Assembly (NCBI GenBank): GCA_900538385.1
Contig: UWSO01000001.1
Coordinates: 1-64,000, forward strand
From: an uncultured Porphyromonas sp.
GTDB taxonomy: Bacteria; Bacteroidota; Bacteroidia; Bacteroidales; Porphyromonadaceae
Length of the DNA stretch: 64,000 bases
Direction of reading: 5' to 3'
This document shows, in pieces, positions 49,946 to 58,679 of the stretch. Made by a program: the position numbers and the translations under genes. Numbering within the stretch: the first letter of the stretch is position 1; each line of letters begins with the position of its first letter. Under the pieces are notes generated by a model. That model was given only the letters and a program-made list of their open reading frames with translations, did no database searches and had not been told where the DNA came from.

Positions 49946-50424
49946 ATTACTGTTGCTGTGATCTCTGAGCGGTGAATTGGTCCGAGGTGGCGCGAGTCTA
50001 TTGTCTCAGCCATGAGCGGGGGCTTGGCTAATAGCCAGTACTCATCGGCTGCCAAGACCACTTCGTAAGTGCTTTGCTGTAAAGGCTGGGGGAGTGGCAT
50101 GATAAAAGTTTGCCGACCTCGTTTGCCTAGAACCAAGAGCTTGCCCTCGGTAAAGCGCAGGGTGTCGCTCGGCTCGCCCACAACTCGTAGCATCAGCTTG
50201 CTCCCCGCTAAGCTGTCTGCTGTTAGCGTAAGAAGCACATTGTCGCCTCGGTGTGGCTGGGGGATGCGGCTCATCAGGTGGTAGCTGCTACCGTTGGGCG
50301 TTGGCTGGCGATAGACAAAGCAGAAGAGGCGTCCGACGATAATGAGTCCTACTATGATCGTCGGAAGTACCCAGCGTAGCCAGGTGGCTCGTCTCCTCGT
50401 TGCTATGTCAGAGTGGCTGACCAT
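49939..50424 (-). CDS. Degenerate signal peptidase I paralogue (S26 pseudoenzyme)
   Basis: A 161-residue protein with one N-terminal membrane helix (about residues 17-37). It aligns with LepB from the adjacent gene through PHRGDNVLLTL, LMLRVVGEPSDTLRF (LepB VKRCVGLPGDLIEI) and EYWLLAKPPLMAETIDSRHLGPIHRSEITATVIW (LepB DYYYMMGDNRHNSADSRYWGFVPEDHIVGRP). The catalytic Lys becomes Leu and the GDNR box is lost, so it cannot be a normal peptidase. It overlaps lepB by 17 bp and wbqC by 7 bp. I infer a non-catalytic partner of LepB. Confidence 0.8.
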   Translation of the reverse strand: MVSHSDIATRRRATWLRWVLPTIIVGLIIVGRLFCFVYRQPTPNGSSYHLMSRIPQPHRGDNVLLTLTADSLAGSKLMLRVVGEPSDTLRFTEGKLLVLGKRGRQTFIMPLPQPLQQSTYEVVLAADEYWLLAKPPLMAETIDSRHLGPIHRSEITATVIW

Positions 50425-51826
50425 GTATCGTGTGCATCATACGTCTCCAGCGTATCTTGCCGCCCCAGAGACCTAGATCCTTGTCTAGCGAAAGCCAAAG
50501 GAGCGCAGGGCGACCTACGATATGATCCTCGGGAACGAAGCCCCAGTAGCGACTATCGGCCGAGTTGTGGCGGTTGTCACCCATCATATAGTAGTAGTCC
50601 ATCTCAAAGGTGTAGTGCGTGGCGGGCTGTCCGTCAATGAGGATAGTGCCGTCAGGATGCTGCTCGATGGCGTGCCCCTCGTAGTTGTGTATACACCTGC
50701 TGTAGAGTGCTAAGGCGTCTGGCGTCAGCTCGATGGTAAGTCCCTTACGCGGTATCTGTAGCGGACCATAGTTATCACGGGTCCAGCCGAGGTTATAACC
50801 TATGGGGTAGAGGTCGGTATTGGGGTCTTGCGACACAACGATCTTAGCGACACGGCTATCACTGGCTAGTTGCTGGCGCATAGTTTCGGTAAGAGGCAGC
50901 AGGTAGAGTGCCTGTACGTCGCTCAGATCAGCGCCAGTCAAGCCCATCGTCTCGAGGTCTGCTGCCGAGAGTCGTGATGTAGAGACCACATGTTGGTCGT
51001 CAAGACTAATGCCTAGATGCTTGAGCTCCTCAGCGGAGAAGCGTCCTCCACGCGTGCAAACCCAGTAGTTGAGCTGCATATGCTCGGGTCGCTCCTGTAG
51101 CTTGCCATCGATATAAATGTCGTTGTCGCGTATCTCGATGAGATCGCCAGGGAGCCCCACACAGCGCTTCACATAGTGGTCACGACGATCCACGGGGCGG
51201 TAGACAATCTTGCCAAAGACCTCGGGCTGAGCCTCCAGGGCAGCCCGTCCGCCGTACATCTCCTTGAGGTAGTAGTAGTCGGGGTTAGTCACCTTGGTCG
51301 TGACGGTGTCGCCCGTGGGGAAGTTGAAGACGACAAGGTCGCCACGCTGTACCTTTCGGATGCCTTTGAGGCGCTTGTAGGAGAGCTGTGGTTTGCTGAG
51401 GTAAGACTCACGACCGAGGAAGCGGTTTTGCGTTAGTGGCACCTGCAGCGGAGTCATCGGCATACGAGGTCCGTAGGTTACTTTGTCCACAAAGAGGTAG
51501 TCACCCACAAGGAGCGTCTTCTCCAGTGAAGAGGTGGGGATGGCGAAGTTCTGGATGAAGAAGATGCTGAGCAGATGCACGCCGATGACCGCCCAGAGGA
51601 GGTCTGCCAGTAGCGAGACGAAACCTCTCAGTGTCTTGTTCTTGATGTTGCGATACCAAGACCAATTGATGAGCTTGGTAAAGTAATAGTCCAGGATAAA
51701 GGGAAGGAAGATCAACCAAAAGGGACCAGCCCAGAGGAGACAGAAGAGGAGGTAGAGGATCGGTATGACGATGGCTACAATCTTCTGAAAGAGGGTCTTG
51801 TCTTGCCAGTGAAGCTTGATTTTCAT
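50408..51826 (-). CDS. lepB: Signal peptidase I
   Basis: A 472-residue type I signal peptidase, long because of an insertion typical of Bacteroidota. Membrane helices lie at about residues 14-46 and 70-92. The catalytic Ser is S100 in IPTSSLEKTLLVGDYLF and the general-base Lys is K220 in DHYVKRCVGLPGD; the MMGDNRHNSADSRYWG box is intact. Residues about 240-400 form the large inserted domain. It removes signal peptides in the periplasm. It lies 27 bp after dapB, and its 3' end overlaps its own degenerate paralogue. Confidence 0.95.
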   Translation of the reverse strand: MKIKLHWQDKTLFQKIVAIVIPILYLLFCLLWAGPFWLIFLPFILDYYFTKLINWSWYRNIKNKTLRGFVSLLADLLWAVIGVHLLSIFFIQNFAIPTSSLEKTLLVGDYLFVDKVTYGPRMPMTPLQVPLTQNRFLGRESYLSKPQLSYKRLKGIRKVQRGDLVVFNFPTGDTVTTKVTNPDYYYLKEMYGGRAALEAQPEVFGKIVYRPVDRRDHYVKRCVGLPGDLIEIRDNDIYIDGKLQERPEHMQLNYWVCTRGGRFSAEELKHLGISLDDQHVVSTSRLSAADLETMGLTGADLSDVQALYLLPLTETMRQQLASDSRVAKIVVSQDPNTDLYPIGYNLGWTRDNYGPLQIPRKGLTIELTPDALALYSRCIHNYEGHAIEQHPDGTILIDGQPATHYTFEMDYYYMMGDNRHNSADSRYWGFVPEDHIVGRPALLWLSLDKDLGLWGGKIRWRRMMHTIHGQPL

Positions 51827-51853
51827 AGCATGAAGGGAAGTGTGTGGGTACGG

Positions 51854-52579
51854 CTATTTGTGTAGGATGAGGTCACGCATAGACCAAACGCCTACGGGGT
51901 GCTGTAGGAGATACTCAGCGGCGAGGGTGGCTCCTAGCGCAAAGCCCCGACGGCTATAAGCCTCGTGGCGCAGCGTTATCTCGTCAATGTCGGAGTGGTA
52001 GATGACGGTGTGGATGCCAGGCACCTCGCCCTCACGGATTGCCTCAATGCCGAGAGAGCCGTCGTGCGTCTCAACCCCCAGATGCCAGTCGTGTAGCGAG
52101 GGGGTCTGCTCGATGAGTCCCTCGGCAAGTGTGATCGCAGTACCACTAGGCGCATCAAGCTTGTGGATGTGATGCGTCTCCTGAATGCGTGGCGTGTACT
52201 CGGGGTAGGGAGCCATGAGCTGTGCGAGCTGCTCATTGAGGATCATCATCAGGTTCATTCCGAGGCTAAAGTTGGACGCAGCAAAGAGTCCTCCACGGCC
52301 AGAGCTTTGTACCTCAGCCTTGAGCTTCTCTAATTGCTCTTTCCAGCCTGTACTGCCCGTGACCACAGGAAGTCCCGCTTTTAGGGCAGCCTGGCAAAGC
52401 TGATAGCCACTCTCAGGGGTGGAAAACTCAATGGCGACGTCGGCCTCTCGTAGGGAACCATCCTCCAGTAGGGCAGCGTCAGCCTTATCTATACGAGCGA
52501 CCACCTGATGTCCGCGCTGGGTGGCGACCTCTTCGATCATATGTCCCATGCGCCCGTATCCGAGTATAGCGATTTTCAT
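51854..52579 (-). CDS. dapB: 4-hydroxy-tetrahydrodipicolinate reductase
   Basis: A 241-residue NAD(P)H enzyme of lysine/diaminopimelate synthesis. The Rossmann start is MKIAILGYGRMGHMIEEVA; VTGSTGWKEQL, SNFSLGMNLMMIL, ETHHIHKLDAPSGTAITLAEG and HEAYSRRGFALGATLAAEYL are the substrate and catalytic (HHxxKxDAPSGTA) regions. Start ATG 52579 is preferred over 52621. It sits between a Skp-like gene (54 bp) and lepB. Confidence 0.95.
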   Translation of the reverse strand: MKIAILGYGRMGHMIEEVATQRGHQVVARIDKADAALLEDGSLREADVAIEFSTPESGYQLCQAALKAGLPVVTGSTGWKEQLEKLKAEVQSSGRGGLFAASNFSLGMNLMMILNEQLAQLMAPYPEYTPRIQETHHIHKLDAPSGTAITLAEGLIEQTPSLHDWHLGVETHDGSLGIEAIREGEVPGIHTVIYHSDIDEITLRHEAYSRRGFALGATLAAEYLLQHPVGVWSMRDLILHK

Positions 52580-52633
52580 AGTTGGTAAGTATTTAGCGAG
52601 TGTGCGTGGATTACGGCACACGGGATGTGTGGA

Positions 52634-53260
52634 TTACTTCTTAGACTTCTTGGCGTCATCGGCCTTAGCCTTGTGGGCAGCATTGAGATAGTCAATGACT
52701 TCTTGAGTAATGTCAAAGCCTTCGCCAGCGTACATCACGCCTTCAAGTCCTGCGGAAGTGAGGATCAGGTCATACTTCTTGTCAGCGTTGAAGGCTTTGA
52801 GCTGAGCGACCACTTCATCGTGAAGGGCTTTCTGAGCATCTGCCTGAGCTTTCATCGCCTCTTCGGCATAGCGCTGCTCCAGCTGAGCGCCCTCCTGCTG
52901 CATGGTGGTGATGCGCTTCTCCTCGGCATCGACCTGTGCTTGAGTGGTAAAAAGACCTTTCTGGGCTTTCTCCATATAGCTGGCATAAGCTTGCTGAGCT
53001 TTCTGCGCCTTGTTGGCTAGAGTCTGTTGATTGCGTTTGAGCTGAGCCTCTAACTGCTTGTTTGCCTGGGAGTAGTACTCGTAGTTTTTGTAGAGCGAGT
53101 CGAGAGATACGACGCCTATCTTGAGCTGGTGCGTAGGATCAGCGGTAACTGCTGTCAAGCTGTCTGAGGTCGTGGCTTGATCATTCTGCTTTTGATTGCA
53201 GCTACCGAGTAGGAGCGATGCAACGAGTAGGGAGAGTAAGAGGATTGATTTCTGATTCAT
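52634..53260 (-). CDS. OmpH/Skp-like lipoprotein
   Basis: A 208-residue lipoprotein; lipobox LLLGSC with Cys at about residue 21. The mature part is a long coiled coil of the OmpH/Skp type (IGVVSLDSLYKNYEYYSQANKQLEAQLKRNQQTLANKAQKAQQAYASY), with VMYAGEGFDITQEVIDYLN as the conserved C-terminal strand. Skp proteins chaperone outer membrane proteins. A lipid anchor is a departure from soluble Skp but is common in Bacteroidota. It is cotranscribed with dapB. Confidence 0.88.
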   Translation of the reverse strand: MNQKSILLLSLLVASLLLGSCNQKQNDQATTSDSLTAVTADPTHQLKIGVVSLDSLYKNYEYYSQANKQLEAQLKRNQQTLANKAQKAQQAYASYMEKAQKGLFTTQAQVDAEEKRITTMQQEGAQLEQRYAEEAMKAQADAQKALHDEVVAQLKAFNADKKYDLILTSAGLEGVMYAGEGFDITQEVIDYLNAAHKAKADDAKKSKK

Positions 53261-53302
53261 ATGAGTTATTGTGTTGATTGACGTGTGTGATAGGAGGAAG
53301 AA

Positions 53303-53518
53303 TTATTGCGGGTCATCGCCCAGGCGGTCGGCTAAGTTTTGCCGTGAAGCTAGCTCCGCCATCTGCTTGTTGGCACACCCTATTCCTCTCTTCTTAAGAG
53401 CTTTATTGTCCTCTATATGTGAGCTCTGGGGGCTCTTGTCTCCCTTGACGATCAGTCGCAAGGCGAGCAGAACTACGGCGAGCCCGATGAGGATAATGGA
53501 TATGATGATGAGTTTCAT
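53303..53518 (-). CDS. Small membrane protein (membrane or secreted protein family)
   Basis: A 71-residue protein with one N-terminal helix (residues 2-22) and a polar tail containing HIEDNKALKKRGIGCANKQMAEL. The pattern N-x-A-L-x-x-x-G-I-x-C-A resembles a short Bacteroidota family I know only as membrane or secreted protein. Function unknown; the single Cys (about residue 48) is notable. It is the first gene of the operon leading to dapB and lepB, with a TACCTTTG box at 53579-53586. Confidence 0.78.
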   Translation of the reverse strand: MKLIIISIILIGLAVVLLALRLIVKGDKSPQSSHIEDNKALKKRGIGCANKQMAELASRQNLADRLGDDPQ

Positions 53519-53530
53519 AGTTTTTCTTAG

Positions 53531-53538
53531 TATATTTG
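53531..53538 (+). promoter_or_regulatory. Possible promoter -7 box of pepD
   Basis: TATATTTG 145 bp upstream of pepD. It lies inside the leader expected for the divergent small membrane protein gene. Confidence 0.45.
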
Positions 53539-53578
53539 CAGAGGGAGAGTAGCACAGGTGTTATAGCTCTCAGGTAGA

Positions 53579-53586
53579 CAAAGGTA
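53579..53586 (-). promoter_or_regulatory. Promoter -7 box of the small membrane protein/dapB/lepB operon
   Basis: Minus-strand TACCTTTG 61 bp upstream of the 53518 start. Confidence 0.6.
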
Positions 53587-53682
53587 TGCCTTTTGTCGGA
53601 CTTACGCACGCATTAGATAAGACAAACTGATGTCGTGCGGTAGTTAACCAGCTAATATTCTAACTTTTCAAAGCAATAAACG

Positions 53683-55146
53683 ATGCAAATAACAGATCTA
53701 ACTCACATGCCCATCTGGCAGCACTTCTACGAAATCACCAAGATTCCTCGCCCTTCAAAGCATGAGGAGCAGATATTGGCTTTCCTCAAGAAGTTTGCCG
53801 AGGAGCATAACCTAGACTATGCGCAGGATAAGACAGGCAATATCGTCATCCGCAAGGGTGCGACGCCTGGTATGGAGGACCGCGAGACTATCATTCTCCA
53901 GGGACATATAGATATGGTCTGCGAGAAGAATAGTGACGTAGAGCACGACTTCTACAAGGATCCTATCAAGACAAAGATCACCGATGGCTGGATTCACGCT
54001 GAGGGTACGACCCTAGGTGCTGACAACGGTATTGGTGTCGCTGCAGGACTTGCTGTCCTAACCGATCCCACCGTAGAGCATGGACCCGTTGAGTGCCTCT
54101 TTACAGTAGATGAGGAGACAGGTCTGACTGGTGCCATGGGTATCGAGCCAGGCTTCGTCCAGGGTCGTATCCTCATCAACCTCGATAGTGAGGACGAGGG
54201 CGAGATGTTCATCGGCTGCGCTGGTGGTATGGGTACTATGGCCTTCTTTGACTACACCACAGAGGCTACACCTGCTGGGCAGATAGCTCTCGAGGTGAAG
54301 GTAAGCGGTCTTAAGGGCGGACACAGCGGTGGCGACATCCATGTCGGTCTAGGCAATGCCAATAAGCTCCTTGTGCGCTACCTATATAAGGTACTCAAGG
54401 AGGTGCCAGAGATGCGCCTAGCTACGATCGATGGCGGTAATCTACACAACGCTATCGCTCGTGAGGCTAAGGCAGTCATCACGATCCCTGCCAATCGCAA
54501 GGAGGATCTAGCTATCTGGGCAAACGAGATGGACGCTGAGTTCCGCAATGAGCTCAAGAAGGTCGATCCTAATGTCAACCTCCGTGTGGAGACGACTACA
54601 ACGCCTAAGGAGGTTGTCGATGCCAAGACGGCTGACACGGTCATCCGCACGCTCTACGCTTGTCCTCACGGTGTGATGGGCATGAGCCACTCGCTAGAGG
54701 GACTCGTAGAGACCTCGACCAATCTAGCCAGTGTCAAGATGCAAGAGGGTAACGTGATCAGCATCGAGACGAGCCAGCGCAGCTCTACCGAGTCGCTCAA
54801 GGAGGATGTGGGTAACATGCTCCTCGCTCTCTTCGAGCTAGCAGGTGCACGCACAGAGGTACGTGACGGCTACCCCGGCTGGGCGCCTAATCCCGACTCT
54901 GAGATCCTAAAGGTCGCTGAGAGCACCTACCGTGAGCTCTTCGGCAAGGATCCTGAGGTTAAGGCTATCCACGCAGGTCTCGAGTGCGGACTCTTCCTTG
55001 CGAAGTATCCTTACCTCGACATGGTCTCCTTCGGCCCGACGATGCGTGACGTACACTCACCCGCAGAGCGCATGGAGATCAAGACAGTGGAGATGTTCTG
55101 GCGTCACCTTGTAGCGATCCTCAAGAACGCTCCTAAGCGCAAGTAA
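53683..55146 (+). CDS. pepD: Aminoacyl-histidine dipeptidase (M20)
   Basis: A 487-residue M20C metallopeptidase that cuts Xaa-His dipeptides. Metal ligands are visible in ILQGHIDMVCEKN (His, Asp), LGADNGIGVA, FTVDEETGLTGAMGIEPG (Glu pair) and NLDSEDEGE; GLKGGHSGGDIHVGLGNANKLL belongs to the lid domain. Peptide use fits an amino-acid fermenter. It is monocistronic and ends in the terminator at 55188-55222. Confidence 0.95.
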   Translation: MQITDLTHMPIWQHFYEITKIPRPSKHEEQILAFLKKFAEEHNLDYAQDKTGNIVIRKGATPGMEDRETIILQGHIDMVCEKNSDVEHDFYKDPIKTKITDGWIHAEGTTLGADNGIGVAAGLAVLTDPTVEHGPVECLFTVDEETGLTGAMGIEPGFVQGRILINLDSEDEGEMFIGCAGGMGTMAFFDYTTEATPAGQIALEVKVSGLKGGHSGGDIHVGLGNANKLLVRYLYKVLKEVPEMRLATIDGGNLHNAIAREAKAVITIPANRKEDLAIWANEMDAEFRNELKKVDPNVNLRVETTTTPKEVVDAKTADTVIRTLYACPHGVMGMSHSLEGLVETSTNLASVKMQEGNVISIETSQRSSTESLKEDVGNMLLALFELAGARTEVRDGYPGWAPNPDSEILKVAESTYRELFGKDPEVKAIHAGLECGLFLAKYPYLDMVSFGPTMRDVHSPAERMEIKTVEMFWRHLVAILKNAPKRK

Positions 55147-55187
55147 CATAGCTAAGACTTGTAGGCCAAGTCGACAGCTCCATAATG

Positions 55188-55222
55188 AGAAGGCTCAGTC
55201 GCAGCGATGCGGTTGAGCCTTC
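55188..55222 (+). terminator. Terminator after pepD
   Basis: AGAAGGCTCAGTCGC pairs with GCGGTTGAGCCTTCT with one mismatch, followed by TTTGATTTG. It is 42 bp after the pepD stop. Confidence 0.8.
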
Positions 55223-55347
55223 TTTGATTTGTGTTCCTTCTACGGACAAGAAAGCGGGGACAATGAAAAAGGCGAGAGAGGTGCTACCATCCCGGTAACA
55301 CCCCTCCCTATCACATACACTAAACAAATTAATGTCTCTTACCCACC

Positions 55348-55842
55348 TTACTCGTGGTCGTGGTGATGATCGTCAGGAGCGTCCTTGGAGAGGATGACGG
55401 TGCGAGCTACCATCGACTCATTGCCCGAGCGATCCACACAGTAGACCAGGAGGTGGTACTCACCAGGCGTTGCGTCTGCTGGTATCTTGATGTCGTGGTG
55501 GTGGATATGGGCGTTGCGCTGGTTGACCGTGTACTCCTTGTTGAAGCTAAAGGGCTTCGTCTGGTCATCACCGTGACGTAGATCGCGGGTGTGCGAGTGT
55601 CCGTCGAAATTGTTGTGAACATCGATCTTGTACGACTTGACGAGGTCGTTGTCCGAGAGATTCATCTCAAAGTGTACGCCATTCTCGCCGCCAATGCGGA
55701 GCGAGTCATTGTCTTCGGGCTCGATGAGCTCGATGACAGGCTTGGTGGTGTCGATGGGCTCCTCCTTGCAACCTGTGAAGGCTGTCGCCAAAGCGATACA
55801 GCTGAGGATCGTGATTGATGCGAAGATTGTTCTTTTCATCAT
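55348..55842 (-). CDS. DUF4625 lipoprotein with His-rich tail
   Basis: A 164-residue lipoprotein (lipobox TAFTGC, Cys at about 25) with an Ig-like DUF4625 fold: KPVIELIEPEDNDSLRIGGENGVHFEMNLSDNDLVKSYKIDVH. Histidines cluster at NNFDGHSHTRDLRHGDD, NAHIHHHDIKIP and the terminal DDHHHDHE, about 16 in 164 residues. This suggests metal binding (zinc, copper or nickel), but none is shown. It lies 11 bp after the TonB-dependent receptor stop and is probably cotranscribed. Confidence 0.85.
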   Translation of the reverse strand: MMKRTIFASITILSCIALATAFTGCKEEPIDTTKPVIELIEPEDNDSLRIGGENGVHFEMNLSDNDLVKSYKIDVHNNFDGHSHTRDLRHGDDQTKPFSFNKEYTVNQRNAHIHHHDIKIPADATPGEYHLLVYCVDRSGNESMVARTVILSKDAPDDHHHDHE

Positions 55843-55853
55843 AGTATTGAAGA

Positions 55854-58031
55854 TTAGAATGATAGGTTGATTGTTAGCAATAGGTTTCGTCCAGCCTCAG
55901 GGAGATTGACTCGCCTGTAGTAACTCATGTGGTCATAGTAGCGGCTGTTCAAGATGTTTTGGATAGCTAGAGAGATGCGGTAGTTGCTCTGTCTGAGCTG
56001 TCCGTCGTAGGTCACAGCTAGGTCTAGTAGCGTCGCTGTAACGGGTGTTGGCTCCTCGTTGCGCGCTATGCGATGCTGGGGAGCGATGATGCGGTGCTTG
56101 AGCGAGAGCGCCCAGTGGGTAGGATGCCAGGTCAAGTCGTGGCTCAAGCGTGCTGGTGGCGAGTAGGGTAGCGCTAGGCGGTCTGCCACATTGTAGGTGT
56201 AGACGTAGTCACCCTGCAGATGGTAGTCCCACTGCGGATGCAGGTGCCAAGTGCCCTCCAGCTCGACGCCAGTGAAGAGCGCCCGTGTGGACTGGTAGCG
56301 GTATATCTGTCCCGAATGGGGCAGTATGGACCACTCGCCCGAGGGCTGCAGGAAGATGTAGTTGGTAAAGTAGGTCACAAAGGGAGAGACCGTACAGCTC
56401 CACAGGTCATTGTGAAAGCCCACCTCGCTATCTAGTAGCCATCCCTGCTCACTGCCCAGCGATGGGTCGCCCACCTCGTGGCGGAAGGTACCGTGGTGAA
56501 TGCCATTTGCCGCAAGCTCGTAGATGCCTGGTAGGCGAAAGCTTCTGCCCAGATTAACCTTCCAGAGCCAATGCCGGTCTATCTGCCAAGCTAAGCCGAC
56601 ACTTCCCGATAGGTCGTGCCACCTCCGCTCGCCCTCCTGACTGCTGTAGTAGTACTGCGCCAAGGTTGCCGAGGACTCGCCACGCTCCTTAAGGTAGTCC
56701 GCTAGATAGGGGTCGTGGTAGGGGCTCATCGCGATGTATCCTAGATCGTAGCGCAGACCACTGGTGAGGTGTAGCCCCTGGGCTATGCGTCCCTGATAGG
56801 TTAGGCTCACGCCGCTCGTCGCCCGCTGGTAGTCTGGCAGGAGGAAGCCGTAGCCTCTCCGCTTGTGCCACTGATACTGCCCATCTGTGGCTAAGGTCCA
56901 CTTGCCACCCCACGGGGCATAGTAGTTTGCCTGTAAGCGCGCTGAGATGGTCTTGAGGTCAAACTCAAACTCCAAGTCTGCATCCTGCTCGGGTCGCTGC
57001 ATCGTTCCGTAGTGGGTGTGGAAGGCACTAAGCTCACGACGCAAATTTTGCTGCCAGCCTAGCTCACCGACCAATTGCCATTGTGGAGAGATCCGCCACT
57101 GCAGGCTGCCCTGTGTGGAGATCTGACGCACCGTGCTGTAAGGTAGCTCAATGTTGTATCGGCTCTTGTCAGGTAGTACACGCTTTAGGTCTGGCACGCC
57201 ATGCGCTCCTGGGAAGAAGCCACTACGCTCTCCATTGATAGAAGCTTGCAGAGAAGCTTTGACCTGCTCTCCTAGCCATTCATAGCGTAGTTGCGAAGCG
57301 TAGGTCTGTGTGGCACTGTTTTTCAACTTACGATTATATATAGGTATCCAGCGGGTGAGGTAGGTGATGCTGTCTGCCGTCACATTGCGGTCTCCGTGAT
57401 ACTGACCGCTCATGCGTAGGCGAAGATGGTGCGCTCCGTGCAGGTAGCCCATCATGAGACTACCCCCGCCGCCCATGGTGCTGCTTTGCCCCATCATGGT
57501 GTAGGAGCCGTAGAGGCCTTGCTTGTGAGGAGGTGTAGCCGGCTGCCTCACGATGACTCCGCCCAGGGCATCACTGCCGTAAAGTAGGGAGCCAGCTCCC
57601 TTGATCACCTGGACAGGGTCTTGGTCGAAGGCGTCCACCTCCAGCCCATGGTCGGCACCCCACTGCTGCCCCTCCTGCTTGAGCCCGCCATCGACATAGG
57701 CGATGCGGTTGAAGCCTAGACCACGGATCACCGGCTTGCCGTAGCCAGATCCGATCGTGATCACATTGACACCAGGCAGTGTGCTCAGTGTCGCTGCAAA
57801 GTTGCCCGTAAAGTGCTGTGTCAGATAAGTACTGTCAAGCCATTCGATCGTCTGACCGATACGCATGGTCTGGAGCCGCTTGCTATTAGCTCGTACCTCC
57901 ACCGTCTGAAGCGTCTCGTCAAAGGCGTGGGGTTCTAGCGCTACGCTATCAGGTTTCGCGATGGATCTCTCAGCTAGAGCAACCGTCGGAATCAGATATA
58001 GTAATAGATAGCAAATGTATCGACAATACAT
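55854..58031 (-). CDS. TonB-dependent outer membrane receptor
   Basis: A 725-residue receptor from ATG 58031 (MYCRYICYLLLYLIPTVALA is the signal peptide). The plug domain carries TVEVRANSKRLQT, LSTLPGVNVITIGSGYGKPVIRGLGFNRIAYVDGGLKQEGQQWGADHGLEVD and VQVIKGAGSLLYGSDALGGVI; the 22-strand barrel ends NLLLTINLSF. It lacks the CarboxypepD-like extension of SusC, so it is a siderophore/metal/cobalamin type receptor. Its position between a CxxC/His protein and a His-rich lipoprotein points to a metal ligand; that is inference. Confidence 0.9.
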   Translation of the reverse strand: MYCRYICYLLLYLIPTVALAERSIAKPDSVALEPHAFDETLQTVEVRANSKRLQTMRIGQTIEWLDSTYLTQHFTGNFAATLSTLPGVNVITIGSGYGKPVIRGLGFNRIAYVDGGLKQEGQQWGADHGLEVDAFDQDPVQVIKGAGSLLYGSDALGGVIVRQPATPPHKQGLYGSYTMMGQSSTMGGGGSLMMGYLHGAHHLRLRMSGQYHGDRNVTADSITYLTRWIPIYNRKLKNSATQTYASQLRYEWLGEQVKASLQASINGERSGFFPGAHGVPDLKRVLPDKSRYNIELPYSTVRQISTQGSLQWRISPQWQLVGELGWQQNLRRELSAFHTHYGTMQRPEQDADLEFEFDLKTISARLQANYYAPWGGKWTLATDGQYQWHKRRGYGFLLPDYQRATSGVSLTYQGRIAQGLHLTSGLRYDLGYIAMSPYHDPYLADYLKERGESSATLAQYYYSSQEGERRWHDLSGSVGLAWQIDRHWLWKVNLGRSFRLPGIYELAANGIHHGTFRHEVGDPSLGSEQGWLLDSEVGFHNDLWSCTVSPFVTYFTNYIFLQPSGEWSILPHSGQIYRYQSTRALFTGVELEGTWHLHPQWDYHLQGDYVYTYNVADRLALPYSPPARLSHDLTWHPTHWALSLKHRIIAPQHRIARNEEPTPVTATLLDLAVTYDGQLRQSNYRISLAIQNILNSRYYDHMSYYRRVNLPEAGRNLLLTINLSF

Positions 58032-58198
58032 CGCAAGAGTGTTGTTAACCAGTGAAATGTAAGGAGATCGCACGCACCACTATACCGATAGCTTAACTCA
58101 CACACAGCGGAGGAGCCAGGCGTACATAGGGGGGTGCGTCACATAGATATGGTCTAGCTATGCTAGGGAAAATGAGAGCAATATTACGATCACTCAGA

Positions 58199-58217
58199 CC
58201 TTGGCATGCAGCCAAGG
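58199..58217. promoter_or_regulatory. Perfect palindromic site upstream of the TonB receptor
   Basis: CCTTGGC-ATGCA-GCCAAGG, a 7-bp perfect inverted repeat with a 5-bp centre, about 170 bp upstream of the receptor start. It could be an operator or a small hairpin. No riboswitch box (such as the cobalamin GCCACTG) was seen in the 255-bp gap. Confidence 0.45.
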
Positions 58218-58260
58218 TAAGCACACAAAGCGGAGTATAAGTGTAGAGCTAATCCGCTTG

Positions 58261-58289
58261 TAGCCACACAGTCGATAGGTGTGTGGCTA
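58261..58289 (-). terminator. Hairpin at the end of the CxxC protein gene
   Basis: TAGCCACACA pairs with TGTGTGGCTA (10 bp); the stem includes the stop codon. No T-run follows, so it may be an attenuating structure rather than a full terminator between the small gene and the receptor. Confidence 0.45.
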
Positions 58290-58664
58290 GCAGTATCTCA
58301 CTGGTGGGGCTCTTAGAGCTTTGCCCTCTCTCAGGGCTAGGTGTACAGCTTCGGGTTGCAGCTCGGGAGCGGGAGCATCCCACTCATCCACTGCAAAGGA
58401 AGGTGCTATGGCACACTGGTCGGTGATGCCGAGATGAAATTCGCAGACGGGGCAGGTCACGTTGTTGACCAGATATACCTCTGAGCTAGCTTCATGATGC
58501 TCCCCACCGTCTGTGTCAGACTGAGAGGCAGCATAGTTTATCTCCGAGAAGGCTCTTGCGTCATGCTGGTGCACAGCTTGTCCCATCAGAGCCAGTATGT
58601 ACACTAGCCCCAATAGTACAGCCGTCATCCGAGTCGGCATATCGATATGTGTGAGTCTTCTCAT
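58287..58664 (-). CDS. Exported CxxC/His protein, unknown
   Basis: About 125 residues from ATG 58664. An N-terminal hydrophobic segment (RMTAVLLGLVYILALMGQAV) acts as signal or anchor; the mature part has HQHDARAF, GGEHHEASSEV and CPVCEFHLG (a CxxC with a following His), consistent with metal binding or disulfide formation. I do not recognise a named family. It precedes the TonB receptor by 256 bp. A TACCTTTG box at 58680-58687 makes the first ATG (58682) impossible as a start; Met at 58664 or 58640 are the candidates. Confidence 0.7.
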   Translation of the reverse strand: MRRLTHIDMPTRMTAVLLGLVYILALMGQAVHQHDARAFSEINYAASQSDTDGGEHHEASSEVYLVNNVTCPVCEFHLGITDQCAIAPSFAVDEWDAPAPELQPEAVHLALREGKALRAPPVRYC

Positions 58665-58679
58665 AAACTTTATCACCCG

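Noticed and set aside
58032..58286. Cobalamin or other riboswitch upstream of the TonB receptor
   Set aside because: No B12-box or other conserved core was found on the minus strand; only a palindrome and a short hairpin are present.
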